Shown piece by piece: positions 8,551 through 16,705 of a stretch of DNA of 40,517 bases; positions within the stretch are counted from its first letter, which is position 1; every line of letters begins with the position of its first letter. A program made the translations under genes and the position numbers. The notes under the pieces are model-generated. The model was not told the origin of the DNA, did no database searches, and worked only from the letters and a program-made list of their open reading frames with translations. This stretch comes from Minwuia sp. (GTDB lineage: Bacteria > Pseudomonadota > Alphaproteobacteria > Minwuiales > Minwuiaceae), in the NCBI GenBank assembly GCA_029213165.1, contig JARGNO010000029.1:1-40517 (forward strand). Direction: 5' to 3'.

Positions 8551-9873
8551 TCAATGCAGCGTGACCGAGACCCCGCGCCGGTCATGCAGGGCGCCATTGC
8601 GGATCATCTGCACCTCCGCACGATAGGTGCCGGGCTGAAATCCGTCGGGGGGCGTGCGCCGACCCCCGAAGGCAAAATACTGGGCCTGGTCCTTCGGGTG
8701 CGGGTTGAGGGTCTGGGAGAAGACGCGGTTGCCGTCGGGGCCGGTGATGCTGATGCTCATGACATCGCCCTGGCGAATGCCGAAGACATAGTACCATGCC
8801 ACCAGCGCCTGACCGTTGCGGTCGAGCTGGGAAGGAGAGAATTCGCCGCTCGCCGCCTGATCCGGCGTCAACTGCCTGTCGACCATGCCGAGATCGAGAA
8901 TGCCACCGGGCTGATAGGCGACCTGCTGGCCGCTGGCTGCATCCCAGAGCGGACGGTAGTCGCCACCACAGGCCACCTGCGGATCAAGACCGCGAAAGGG
9001 ATCCACTTTCTGGCCATCCTTGCGCACGCTCAGGTGAACATGCGGGAACTGGGCCTTGCCGGACATGCCGATCAGGCCAAGCTGGTCTCCCGCCTGCACG
9101 ATCTGGCCCTTGCGGACAGAGACAGAACCTTTCTGCAGATGGCAGTACTGGGTTTCCCAGCCATCCTCATGCGTCAGCACGACCGCATTTCCGCATTCCC
9201 GGCCATCGACCGCCCCTTCCGGCAGGGTCTTCACATTCACATCCGCCATGCCATCACGCAGCGCACGTACCACGCCGCCGCGGGCGGCGATCACCGGGAC
9301 GCCGTCACGCATGGCCTTCAGGTTGGGGGGGCGGAAATCGGTGCCGCTGTGCCCCTGATAACTCAGGTGTCCGCACATGAAGTCCTGCGCTGCCGGGCCG
9401 GGGTCCACGTCCATGTATTGCTGGATGAAACAGTTCCGTCCCAGATCGCAGGCAACAGGACTGGTCAGACTGAACGGGGCCGATTGCGCCGTCTGCCGTG
9501 CGAGTTCCAGTTTCGGCTGAGATTCAGGGGGCTGTCCCAGGACAACGGGCATTGGCGCTGCCGGGCGCTCCACGAACTGGGCAACGGTCAGTGTGGAGGA
9601 TTCAGGGGGGCTGTATGGTTCAGTCGGTGCAGGCGCGGTCGGAAGAGGCGCAGTCGCGGGCGCTGATTGCTCCCGCGTGACGGCAGGCGCGGCCGTCTCC
9701 GGCTCCGCATTGCCGGACGCGGGGGTGTCAGTGGCAGTCGCTGGGGCATCCTGTGATGCCGCGATCATCGGGCTGGCAGTCGGCGGATCGTCGCTGAACC
9801 GGTCCACGAACATCAGGACCGTGATGACCAGCAGGACAGCAGTAACGGCGACCAGGCCCCAGCGCAGCATCAA
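8551..9873 (-). CDS. M23 family metallopeptidase, membrane-anchored
   Basis: This 440-residue envelope protein has an N-terminal hydrophobic anchor (residues 4-23), then a Pro/Ala/Thr-rich linker to about residue 135, then a LytM/peptidase-M23 domain (about 165-295). Zinc ligands are in place: His175 and Asp179 in GHSGTDFR, and HVH at 278-280 with catalytic His278/His280. His245 (QYCHL) is also conserved, so the enzyme should be an active endopeptidase on peptidoglycan cross-links. Cysteines at 142, 148, 167, 227 and 244 may form periplasmic disulfides. After the M23 domain comes a beta-rich C-terminal region of about 130 residues whose function I do not recognise. It follows ptsN after 35 bp and may be the last gene of that unit. 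Confidence 0.93.
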   Translation of the reverse strand: MMLRWGLVAVTAVLLVITVLMFVDRFSDDPPTASPMIAASQDAPATATDTPASGNAEPETAAPAVTREQSAPATAPLPTAPAPTEPYSPPESSTLTVAQFVERPAAPMPVVLGQPPESQPKLELARQTAQSAPFSLTSPVACDLGRNCFIQQYMDVDPGPAAQDFMCGHLSYQGHSGTDFRPPNLKAMRDGVPVIAARGGVVRALRDGMADVNVKTLPEGAVDGRECGNAVVLTHEDGWETQYCHLQKGSVSVRKGQIVQAGDQLGLIGMSGKAQFPHVHLSVRKDGQKVDPFRGLDPQVACGGDYRPLWDAASGQQVAYQPGGILDLGMVDRQLTPDQAASGEFSPSQLDRNGQALVAWYYVFGIRQGDVMSISITGPDGNRVFSQTLNPHPKDQAQYFAFGGRRTPPDGFQPGTYRAEVQMIRNGALHDRRGVSVTLH

Positions 9874-9910
9874 TTGGCTCCCAAGTCAGGTTGGCCTGCC
9901 ACGGTTTCGG

Positions 9911-10375
9911 TCAGGCGGCCTCCGACGCCGAACCCGTGGTCAGAAGCGCGTAGAGCGCATCATCACTCCGCGCGCCGCGCAGCTTGTCGCGCATGTCCCG
10001 GTCACGCAGCAGGCGCGAAATCCGCGACAGGGCCTTCAGGTGATCGGCACCGGCGGACTGTGGCGCCAGCAGCAGGAAGACCAGATCAACGGGGCGACCA
10101 TCCAGCGAATCGAAATCGACCGGCTGTTTCAGCAGTGCGAACACGCCGCTCAGACCGTTCAGATCGGCGATCCTGCCGTGTGGAATGGCCACGCCCTCGC
10201 CGACACCGGTGCTGCCCAGCCGTTCACGCTCCAGCAGGACATCGAAGACCACACGTTCGTGCAGTCCCACCTGTGCCGCAGCAATCCGGGCCAGTTCCTG
10301 CAACACCTGCTTCTTGCTTCCGGCTTTCAGGCCGAAGACAACGGATGCCGGGTTCAGGAGGTCATGAATTTCCAA
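9911..10375 (-). CDS. ptsN: PTS IIA-like nitrogen-regulatory protein PtsN (EIIA-Ntr)
   Basis: This is the EIIA-Ntr phosphocarrier of the nitrogen PTS, which takes phosphate from PtsO and regulates K+ transport and sigma-54-linked processes. The phospho-accepting histidine is in GVAIPHGRI (His66 with this start). The N terminus EIHDLLNPASVV and the segment LGSTGVGEGVAIPH are diagnostic. No ATG or GTG fits the family N terminus. The likely start is TTG at 10375, giving 154 residues, the usual length. The frame is open further upstream, but that part overlaps hpf and has no family similarity. It sits in the standard rpoN - hpf - ptsN order, 61 bp after hpf. Confidence 0.92.
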   Translation of the reverse strand: MEIHDLLNPASVVFGLKAGSKKQVLQELARIAAAQVGLHERVVFDVLLERERLGSTGVGEGVAIPHGRIADLNGLSGVFALLKQPVDFDSLDGRPVDLVFLLLAPQSAGADHLKALSRISRLLRDRDMRDKLRGARSDDALYALLTTGSASEAA

Positions 10376-10436
10376 TGCTGCACCTGTTTCGTTTCTTGGT
10401 CCGGACGGCAGATCACCCCTCGCGGGGTACCGCGGA

Positions 10437-11021
10437 TCAGGCCTGGGCCGGATCGATCCAGCCGATATGTCCATCGCTACGGCGATAGACGACATTCAGT
10501 CGGTCGTTGCCCAGGTTCCTGAACATCAATGCCGACTGGTTGGCAAGGTCCAGCCGCATCACCGCATCACTTACCGTGCAGGAAGGCACACTGGCCGTCG
10601 TCTCCGCAATGATCACGGGATGCGCGTCTGCACCGCCCGTATCCACATCGTCGGTCTCGGTCTCATCGCTGGCGAGGGTGTAATCCTGTGCCATCAGATT
10701 GGCAAGGCCATCCTGCTTCTGGCGGGCGTGATGATCCTTCAGGCGACGCTTGTAGCGACGCAGCTGCTTCTCGATCCGTTCCGCCGCCAGGTCGAAAGCA
10801 CCATGTGCGTCGCCGTCGCTGCCATGGCTCTTCAGGAAGATGTCGTGCCCGATGTGTACGGCACAGTCGGCCTGGATCATCTGGCCATTGCGGGAGAAGG
10901 TGATGGACCCATCGATGCCATCGCCGAAATACTTGCCTACCGCATCCACGATCCTGTCCTCGGCGCGCTGCCTCAGCGCATCGCCCAGATCGATCTGCTT
11001 GCCTTCAATGGTGATTTTCAT
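10437..11021 (-). CDS. hpf: Ribosome hibernation-promoting factor, long form
   Basis: This 194-residue long-form HPF (sigma-54 modulation protein) binds the 30S decoding region and dimerises ribosomes into inactive 100S particles during stasis. The N-terminal betaalphabetabetabetaalpha domain is visible in MKITIEGKQIDLGDALRQRA and the basic helix EKQLRRYKRRLKDH. A variable acidic linker (about 118-140) leads to the C-terminal dimerisation domain, ending ALMFRNLGNDRLNVVYRRSDGHIGWIDP. The start at 11021 agrees with the family. It lies between rpoN and ptsN as in most Proteobacteria and has its own good promoter candidate at 11085-11113. Confidence 0.96.
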   Translation of the reverse strand: MKITIEGKQIDLGDALRQRAEDRIVDAVGKYFGDGIDGSITFSRNGQMIQADCAVHIGHDIFLKSHGSDGDAHGAFDLAAERIEKQLRRYKRRLKDHHARQKQDGLANLMAQDYTLASDETETDDVDTGGADAHPVIIAETTASVPSCTVSDAVMRLDLANQSALMFRNLGNDRLNVVYRRSDGHIGWIDPAQA

Positions 11022-11084
11022 GATGCCTCTTGTTTACCGCCAAAGCGACGCCCCGAAACCCGGCGGTGCCGCAAAGCGGCGCGG

Positions 11085-11113
11085 ACCATAGGTAGGCCCC
11101 CAATCCGAGTCAA
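11085..11113 (-). promoter_or_regulatory. Candidate sigma-70 promoter of hpf-ptsN
   Basis: Read on the minus strand, TTGACT (11113-11108) and TATGGT (11090-11085) are 17 bp apart, which is a good housekeeping promoter match. Transcription would start near 11078, leaving a leader of about 57 nt with a short GCCGC-TTT-GCGGC hairpin before the hpf ATG. It lies in the 144-bp space after rpoN, so hpf need not rely on rpoN read-through. Confidence 0.55.
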
Positions 11114-11165
11114 CCCGCTGAGACCCGGTCCCGTTGGGACATTCCGCGACCGGAACCCTGGCCTC

Positions 11166-12731
11166 TCAACGGGCCATCGACATCTGCAGCCGTTTCTGAC
11201 GTCGTCTTTGCACTGACGACGGAATACGCAGGGCTTCGCGGTATTTTGCGACCGTCCGGCGTGCAATGTCGATTCCTTCTTCCTTCAGGATCTCCACGAT
11301 CCGGTCATCGGACAGGATCTTCTTGGGGTCTTCCTCCCCGATCAGGTCCCGGATCCGCATGCGCACGGATTCGGCGGAATGAGAATCTCCGCCACGGTTC
11401 GATGGAATCGCCGCAGTGAAGAAGTACTTCATCTCGAAGATCCCGCGCGGCGTCCCGATGTACTTGTTGGCCGTGACGCGACTGACGGTGCTTTCGTGCA
11501 TGCCGATGGCGTCGGCGATGGTCTTCAGGTTCAGCGGGCGCAGATACTGCACGCCCAGGGCGAAGAACCCGTCCTGCTGGCGAACCAGTTCGGTTGCGAC
11601 CTTCATGATCGTGTTGGCCCGCTGGTCCAGGGATTTCACCAGCCAGTTGGCCGTGTTCAGGCATTCGCTCAGATAGGTCTTGTCCTCGGCCTTCTTGGTG
11701 GTGCGGCTGACCTCCGCATAGTAGCGGTTGTTCACCAGCACGCGCGGCAGGGTCTCGCTGTTCAGTTCGATGGACCAGCCGCCGTCCGGTTTCTGGCGCA
11801 GCAGGACATCGGGGACTGCAGTCTGCGAATCATCATGGTCGAAACTGCTGCCCGGTCGTGGGTCCAGTCTGCGGATCTCGTTGACCATTTCCGCCAGGTC
11901 TTCCTCATCGACCTCGCATTCCCGCATCAGTGCCGGATAGTCCTGCCGTCCAAGCAGTTCCAGCCGGGCGACCAGCTTCGCCATGGCAGGATCATAGCGA
12001 TCCTGTTCGATCAGTTGCAGCGCCAGGCATTCGGAGAGGTTTCGCGCGCCGATTCCAGTGGGCTCGAAGCCCTGCACGACCTGCAGCATGTCCTCCACGA
12101 CCGCGTTCTCGCAGCCAAGGCGTTCCGCCATCTCCGCGATGTCTTCCCGGAAATAGCCATCCGGGTCGATGGAATCGATGATCGCAGAACCCACCATCCG
12201 CTGAACATCGTCATCGACGGCCAGACCAAGCTGGGTCATCAGCGAATCCCGCATGCTGATTTCCTCGCCCAGCGTATTCTCCAGGCTCAGGTCCATGTCC
12301 TCGAAACGTGACGAGCCGCCGGAACCCATCTGCCCCAGGCTGCCGCCGGTTTCCCCGGAATCGCCGCCCGGACCCATCGTCTCGCCCATGCGGTCGGCGA
12401 CACTGTCCTCTCCGCTGACGCTCTCGCGATCGGTATCGAAAGCCTGGTCGGCTTCCGCGCCACCACCATTCTCCGCCGTGATCGACATTTCCGGCACAAC
12501 CTCGTCGCCGAAGCCGTCGTCGTTGCTTTCGGCGCGGGCCTCCGGTTCCGGCTGATCCGGTCGGTCGTCCTTCTCCCGCTCTTCAAGCAGCGGATTGCGT
12601 TCCAGTTCCTGCTCGACAAAGGAGGTCAGCTCGATGTTGTTCAGCTGCAGCAGCTTGATGGCCTGCTGCAGTTGTGGGGTCATGACCAGATTCTGGCTTT
12701 GCCGAAGCTCCAGGCGGGGTCCAATGGCCAT
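11166..12731 (-). CDS. rpoN: RNA polymerase sigma-54 factor RpoN
   Basis: This 521-residue sigma-54 recognises -24/-12 promoters and needs AAA+ activators. Region I is the Gln/Leu-rich start (RLELRQSQNLVMTPQLQQAI). It is followed by a long acidic region II (about 55-150, rich in Asp, Glu and Gly), the core-binding domain, a helix-turn-helix (ESTVSRVTANKYI), and the RpoN box ARRTVAKYRE at 490-499 near the C terminus. The start at 12731 gives the standard MAIGPRLELRQS N terminus with AGGG upstream; the longer reading frame to 12788 overlaps lptB and is not needed. It is 10 bp downstream of lptB and so may be part of the lpt transcript. Confidence 0.98.
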   Translation of the reverse strand: MAIGPRLELRQSQNLVMTPQLQQAIKLLQLNNIELTSFVEQELERNPLLEEREKDDRPDQPEPEARAESNDDGFGDEVVPEMSITAENGGGAEADQAFDTDRESVSGEDSVADRMGETMGPGGDSGETGGSLGQMGSGGSSRFEDMDLSLENTLGEEISMRDSLMTQLGLAVDDDVQRMVGSAIIDSIDPDGYFREDIAEMAERLGCENAVVEDMLQVVQGFEPTGIGARNLSECLALQLIEQDRYDPAMAKLVARLELLGRQDYPALMRECEVDEEDLAEMVNEIRRLDPRPGSSFDHDDSQTAVPDVLLRQKPDGGWSIELNSETLPRVLVNNRYYAEVSRTTKKAEDKTYLSECLNTANWLVKSLDQRANTIMKVATELVRQQDGFFALGVQYLRPLNLKTIADAIGMHESTVSRVTANKYIGTPRGIFEMKYFFTAAIPSNRGGDSHSAESVRMRIRDLIGEEDPKKILSDDRIVEILKEEGIDIARRTVAKYREALRIPSSVQRRRQKRLQMSMAR

Positions 12732-12741
12732 GCTGCGCGCC

Positions 12742-13527
12742 CTACATCCGGAAACGTTCGCCGAGATACACCCGGCGCACGTCGTCATGGTTCACGATAT
12801 CGTCGGGCGAGCCCTCCATCAGCACCCGCCCGTCATGCAGGATGTAGGCACGGTCGATCAGGTCCAGGGTCTCGCGGACATTGTGATCGGTGATCAGCAC
12901 CCCCAGGCCCCGATCCTTCAGATGAAAGACAAGATCGCGAATCTCGCCGACCGCTATCGGGTCGATGCCGGCCAGCGGCTCATCCAGCAGCATGAAGGAC
13001 GGGCGACTGGCCAGTGCCCGTGCGATCTCCACGCGCCGCCGCTCACCGCCCGAGAGGGCCATTGCGGAGGCGCGACGCAGGTGGGTCAGGGAGAACTCGG
13101 CCAGCAGATCCTCCAGCATCTGCTCCCGCATCTCCCGCTCGCTCTCCGCGACTTCCAGCACGGCACGGATGTTCTGTTCGACAGTCATGCCACGGAAGAT
13201 CGAGGCTTCCTGCGGCAGGTAACCGACACCCAGCCTGGCACGCCGGTACATCGGCAGGCTGGTGATGTCATGGCCGTCCAGCATGATCTGACCGAAGTCC
13301 GCCTTGATCAGCCCGGTGATGATGTAGAAGCACGTGGTCTTGCCTGCGCCGTTGGGGCCAAGCAGGCCGACGGCCTCCCCGCGCTGAACCGCAAGCGATA
13401 CGTCACGCAGCACGGGGCGCTTCTTGTAGCGCTTGCCGAGCTTCCGTGCGGAAAGGCCGGAATTCTCGTGCACCAGGCGCGGGGTGGGTCCATCCGCGGG
13501 TTCGGTCCTGTCGGTCACATCCGTCAT
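12742..13527 (-). CDS. lptB: LPS export ABC transporter ATP-binding protein LptB
   Basis: LptB is the cytoplasmic ATPase of the LptB2FGC complex that extracts lipopolysaccharide from the inner membrane. All ABC motifs are intact in the 261 residues: Walker A GPNGAGKT (57-64), signature LSGGE (158-162), Walker B FMLLDEP (178-184) and the switch His215 in ITDHN. The first 25 or so residues (Thr/Asp/Pro-rich) are an N-terminal extension of the kind common in Alphaproteobacteria. The start overlaps the lptA stop (ATGA, 13524-13527). LptF and LptG are not in the window. Confidence 0.97.
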   Translation of the reverse strand: MTDVTDRTEPADGPTPRLVHENSGLSARKLGKRYKKRPVLRDVSLAVQRGEAVGLLGPNGAGKTTCFYIITGLIKADFGQIMLDGHDITSLPMYRRARLGVGYLPQEASIFRGMTVEQNIRAVLEVAESEREMREQMLEDLLAEFSLTHLRRASAMALSGGERRRVEIARALASRPSFMLLDEPLAGIDPIAVGEIRDLVFHLKDRGLGVLITDHNVRETLDLIDRAYILHDGRVLMEGSPDDIVNHDDVRRVYLGERFRM

Positions 13528-14078
13528 TCGGTGGCATCCGAGCGCTGGGGCTGGAAGATGCCCTTCACCCGGCCTGTTCCCGGTGCCCCGTCCAGCCGTG
13601 TGACCCCGGTTTCCAGGTTCATGACCAGTCGCTGGCCCGCCAGCACGTTGCGGTTCTGGAACAGGCGCACGCCACCCTCCAGGACGATGGTGGCGCTGTC
13701 GATGTCATAGACACCGTGATCGCCGGTGGCGCTTTCCTTCTCCGTCGAGACCCGAACGTTGCCCTTGGCCTCCAGACGCGAGATCCGTCCGCCGACCGCT
13801 GCACCGTCACTGCTGTCGCCGCCTTCGCGATAGCTGACATGCAGCTCATCGGTCTTCAGGTTCATGCGCCCCTGCTGTGCATCGACATTGCCGATGAATA
13901 CAGCAAGCTGCCTGTCGCGATAGACCTCCAGATTGTCCGCCTGGATCTCGATGGGGGCGTCAGGATCACCGCCCAGCCCCTCCTGTGCGCCGACAGGTGA
14001 GAGCATGGCCATGACCAGCACCAGGGGCGCCAGGAAGCCCGGCAGACGCGATTCCCGGAACCTTGACAGCCAGTGCAT
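13524..14078 (-). CDS. lptA: LPS transport periplasmic protein LptA
   Basis: LptA forms the periplasmic bridge of the Lpt system. The 184-residue protein has a signal peptide (hydrophobic residues about 14-30, cleavage near VGAQ), then an OstA/LptA beta-jellyroll seen in PIEIQADNLEVYRDRQLAVFIGNV, the tract MNLKTDELHVSY, and the repeated pattern RISRLEAKGNVRVSTEKESATGD. It starts within the lptC stop (TGATG) and its stop overlaps the lptB start, so lptC, lptA and lptB form one coupled unit. Confidence 0.94.
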   Translation of the reverse strand: MHWLSRFRESRLPGFLAPLVLVMAMLSPVGAQEGLGGDPDAPIEIQADNLEVYRDRQLAVFIGNVDAQQGRMNLKTDELHVSYREGGDSSDGAAVGGRISRLEAKGNVRVSTEKESATGDHGVYDIDSATIVLEGGVRLFQNRNVLAGQRLVMNLETGVTRLDGAPGTGRVKGIFQPQRSDATE

Positions 14079-14749
14079 CAGAGACCCCCCGCACCGGTTT
14101 CGATCACCAGCGTGACACCACCCCTGAAACGGATGGTCTCGCCGTTGCCCGCGACTTCGAAACGGTCTGCCGTGATACGTCCGAATGGCCCATGACCGGA
14201 GACCGGGTCACCGCCGGTGATGCGTCCCTGCCCAAGTTCGAACGTTGCATTGGAACTGTGCAGTTCATTGCCGCTGTCCGTGAACAGGGCGACATTGCCA
14301 TTCAGCACCAGTCGCTGTGCCTCCCGATCATAATTGCCCTTCAGGGCCGACAGGGAGAACCATGCACCGTCGTCGGTCGTGGTGTCCCCGGAGATATTGG
14401 TCAGATGCACCAGTTCCGGTGACTCGGCATCCTGCACAACCTGGTCGGCGGTGATGTTGATGGCATGGGCACCCCCACTGATGAAACGCGCGTTCGACAT
14501 GGTGGAGGTCGGTGCACCGACATCGACATCAGCGAAATCGATCGGCAGGTCTCCACTGCGTTCCGCGAACTGCGGCCAGGCCAGCAGGGCAACCACCAGC
14601 AGGGCCGAAACACCCAGCAGTGCAAACTTGATACGGTTGACCAGCGGATTGCGGCGCGCCTCTCCGGTGGAAACGCGGTCGGAGCGGGGCCGGGCGTTCC
14701 AGCGCCGACCGATGTCCTTCGCGTCTTCGGGGGTGTCGGTGCCGGTCAT
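14078..14749 (-). CDS. lptC: LPS export ABC transporter periplasmic protein LptC
   Basis: This 223-residue bitopic inner-membrane protein receives LPS from LptB2FG and passes it to LptA. A basic cytoplasmic N terminus (residues 1-39) precedes one transmembrane helix (about 40-58, FALLGVSALLVVALLAW). The rest is a periplasmic LptC/OstA-like beta domain: FISGGAHAINITADQVVQ, LNGNVALFTDSGNEL, then FEVAGNGETIRFRGGVTLVI. The cytoplasmic tail is longer than in E. coli LptC, as is usual in Alphaproteobacteria. The start overlaps the kdsD stop by 4 bp. Confidence 0.94.
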   Translation of the reverse strand: MTGTDTPEDAKDIGRRWNARPRSDRVSTGEARRNPLVNRIKFALLGVSALLVVALLAWPQFAERSGDLPIDFADVDVGAPTSTMSNARFISGGAHAINITADQVVQDAESPELVHLTNISGDTTTDDGAWFSLSALKGNYDREAQRLVLNGNVALFTDSGNELHSSNATFELGQGRITGGDPVSGHGPFGRITADRFEVAGNGETIRFRGGVTLVIETGAGGL

Positions 14750-15744
14750 GCGACACCCGCACGCAGGCAGTCGTGAATGTGCAGCAGCCCGACAGGGCGC
14801 TGCGCGTCATCAAGCACGAACAGGCTCGTGACCTTGTTCTCATGCATGATGCCGACGCCTTCGGAGGCCAGCGCCGTTGCCCGGATCGTCCGTGGGCTGC
14901 GCGTCATCGCGTCATCGACGGACCGGTTCAGCAGGTCCGGGCGCTTCATGCCGCGTCGCAGGTCGCCGTCGGTGATGACACCTGCCAGCCGCCCATCCGC
15001 ATCGGTAATGGCGATGCAGCCGAGGCTCTTGGCCGTCATCTCGATCAGCGCCTCGGACATCAACGTGCCGCTGGGTGCGACAGGCAGTTCCGTGCCTTCA
15101 TGCATGATATCGGCGACGGTGACGAGGCGACGACCGAGCTTGCCACCCGGATGCAGGCGCCCGAAGTCGCGTGCCGTGAAGTTGCGTCTTTCCAGCAGGG
15201 CCACCGCCAGCGCGTCGCCAAGTGCCAGCATCATCGTCGTGGATGTTGTCGGGGCCAGGACATGCGGACATGCCTCCGCCGCGTCCGGGAGCAGCAGGCA
15301 GACATCCGCGGCGGAACCCAGCGTCGAGGGCATGCGGCCGACCATGGCGATCACGGGTACCATGTTGCGGCGCGCGAATTCGAGTATGTCGCCAAGCTCG
15401 TTGGTCTCGCCGGAATTGCTCAACCCGATCAGCGCATCCTTTTCCGTGATCATGCCCAGGTCGCCGTGACTGGCCTCCCCCGGATGCACGAAATAGGCGG
15501 GGGTGCCGGTCGACGCCATGGTTGCCGCAATCTTGCGCGCCACATGACCGCTCTTGCCCATGCCGGTCAGGATAACCCGGCCCTGGACCTTCAGCAGGCA
15601 GTCCACCGCGGCCACAAAGCTTTCGTCGAGACCGGCGGCGAGGGCCATAAGCGCCTTCGCCTCCATCTCGATGACCTGGCGTCCCGTCGCGATGTCATCG
15701 CCGGTCCTGGTATCGCCTGCCGGTGCTCGGGCTTCGTCAGCCAT
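14746..15744 (-). CDS. kdsD: D-arabinose 5-phosphate isomerase (KdsD/KpsF family)
   Basis: This enzyme interconverts ribulose 5-phosphate and arabinose 5-phosphate, the first committed step of Kdo synthesis for the LPS core. The 332 residues comprise a SIS sugar-isomerase domain (GMGKSGHVARKIAATMASTG, VHPGEASHGDLGMI, ALIGLSNSGETNEL) and two C-terminal CBS domains (from about residue 210, with GVITDGDLRRGM in the first). It is the first gene of the coupled kdsD - lptC - lptA - lptB unit, so one transcript links Kdo supply with LPS export. The ATG at 15744 has only a weak ribosome-binding site. It begins 178 bp downstream of rnd. Confidence 0.95.
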   Translation of the reverse strand: MADEARAPAGDTRTGDDIATGRQVIEMEAKALMALAAGLDESFVAAVDCLLKVQGRVILTGMGKSGHVARKIAATMASTGTPAYFVHPGEASHGDLGMITEKDALIGLSNSGETNELGDILEFARRNMVPVIAMVGRMPSTLGSAADVCLLLPDAAEACPHVLAPTTSTTMMLALGDALAVALLERRNFTARDFGRLHPGGKLGRRLVTVADIMHEGTELPVAPSGTLMSEALIEMTAKSLGCIAITDADGRLAGVITDGDLRRGMKRPDLLNRSVDDAMTRSPRTIRATALASEGVGIMHENKVTSLFVLDDAQRPVGLLHIHDCLRAGVA

Positions 15745-15822
15745 GGGTCGTCAGGGCCTCGCCTGTCTGGTTTCAGCTTGGCGCCCGCGAGTCGACGGGC
15801 TGTCCGCAACAAGATTCATGCC

Positions 15823-15851
15823 AATATGGGTGATGTGCCGCGGCCACGCAA
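15823..15851 (-). promoter_or_regulatory. Candidate promoter for kdsD-lptCAB
   Basis: On the minus strand TTGCGT (15851-15846) and CATATT (15828-15823) are 17 bp apart, about 80 bp before the kdsD ATG in the 178-bp gap after rnd. The boxes are imperfect. Nothing else recognisable lies in this gap. Confidence 0.35.
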
Positions 15852-15922
15852 CATGAGACCACGCATTCGTGCAGAAAGCCTTTACGGCGCAAGGCAGATT
15901 CCCGAACGGACGCCAGGCCCGA

Positions 15923-16537
15923 TCATGAATGGGCAAAGATGTCCGTCTCCGGCCAGCCCACCAGATCCAGCTCGGCCCGCATCGGCAGGAAGTCGAAGCA
16001 GGCCTGTGCCATGTGGGTCCGGCCTTCCCGCGCGATACGCACATCCAGTTCCGCCTGCAGGCTGTGCAGATACAGCACGTCGGATGCAGCATAGGCCATC
16101 TGTGCCTCCGTCAGATCCTCCGCGCCCCAGTCGGAAGACTGCTGCTGCTTGGAAATGTCCACGTCCAGCAACTCCCGGCACAGGTCACGCAGGCTGTGGC
16201 GGTCCGTGTAGGTGCGGCACAGGCGGCTGGCGATCTTGGTGCAATAGACCGGGCTGGTCCGTGCACCCAGACCGTTGCGCAGGGCCGCAATGTCGAAGCG
16301 TGCGAAGTGGAACAGTTTCAGGACCGCATCATCCTCCAGCATCCGCGTCAGGTTCGGCGCCGGTGCACCGCCGGGGCGGATCTTCACCAGGTGCGCGTCT
16401 CCATCGCCTGCCGAGAGCTGAACCAGACAGAGCCGGTCGCGGTGCGGGTTCAGGCCCATGGTTTCCGTGTCGATGGCGACGGTCTGACCGAGGTCAACCG
16501 TGTCCGGCAGGTCATCGCGATGAAAGTGGATGGTCAT
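15923..16537 (-). CDS. rnd: Ribonuclease D-type 3'-5' exonuclease (short form)
   Basis: This 204-residue DEDDy exonuclease has only the catalytic domain and lacks the HRDC domains of E. coli RNase D. The motifs are complete: Exo I as AIDTETMGL (Asp23, Glu25), Exo II as LFHFARFDIAALRNGL, and Exo III as QMAYAASDVLYLHSL with the YxxxD pair. It probably trims 3' ends of structured RNAs. Short RNase D proteins beside kdsD and lptC are a common alphaproteobacterial arrangement. AAGGAG lies 9 nt before the ATG at 16537, and an 11-bp inverted repeat stands just upstream of it. Confidence 0.92.
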   Translation of the reverse strand: MTIHFHRDDLPDTVDLGQTVAIDTETMGLNPHRDRLCLVQLSAGDGDAHLVKIRPGGAPAPNLTRMLEDDAVLKLFHFARFDIAALRNGLGARTSPVYCTKIASRLCRTYTDRHSLRDLCRELLDVDISKQQQSSDWGAEDLTEAQMAYAASDVLYLHSLQAELDVRIAREGRTHMAQACFDFLPMRAELDLVGWPETDIFAHS

Positions 16538-16557
16538 TGGTGCGGGCTCCTTCAGGC

Positions 16558-16594
16558 GTTGCCCGACCGCATATCACAGGGCGGGTTGGGCAAC
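16558..16594. repeat. 11-bp inverted repeat in the rnd leader / divergent region
   Basis: GTTGCCCGACC (16558-16568) and GGTTGGGCAAC (16584-16594) are complementary over 11 bp with one G-T wobble and enclose 15 bases. In the rnd transcript the hairpin would end a few bases before the AAGGAG ribosome-binding site. In the DNA it lies between the divergent rnd and NDUFA9-like genes, so an operator role is equally possible. No T-tract follows, so it is not an intrinsic terminator. Confidence 0.5.
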
Positions 16595-16705
16595 CAACCG
16601 TGACGTCGCGACGTATCGCATCGTTGCCATCGGTGCAGCGGCAGGATAGAGCAGTGCATCAGTGTCGGGGCAGGTGATCCCCGACGGATCGGGAGGTCTT
16701 TTCGG

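Noticed and set aside
13524-13527. Possible frameshift between lptA and lptB
   Set aside because: The overlap is a regular ATGA stop/start, and both products have full length.
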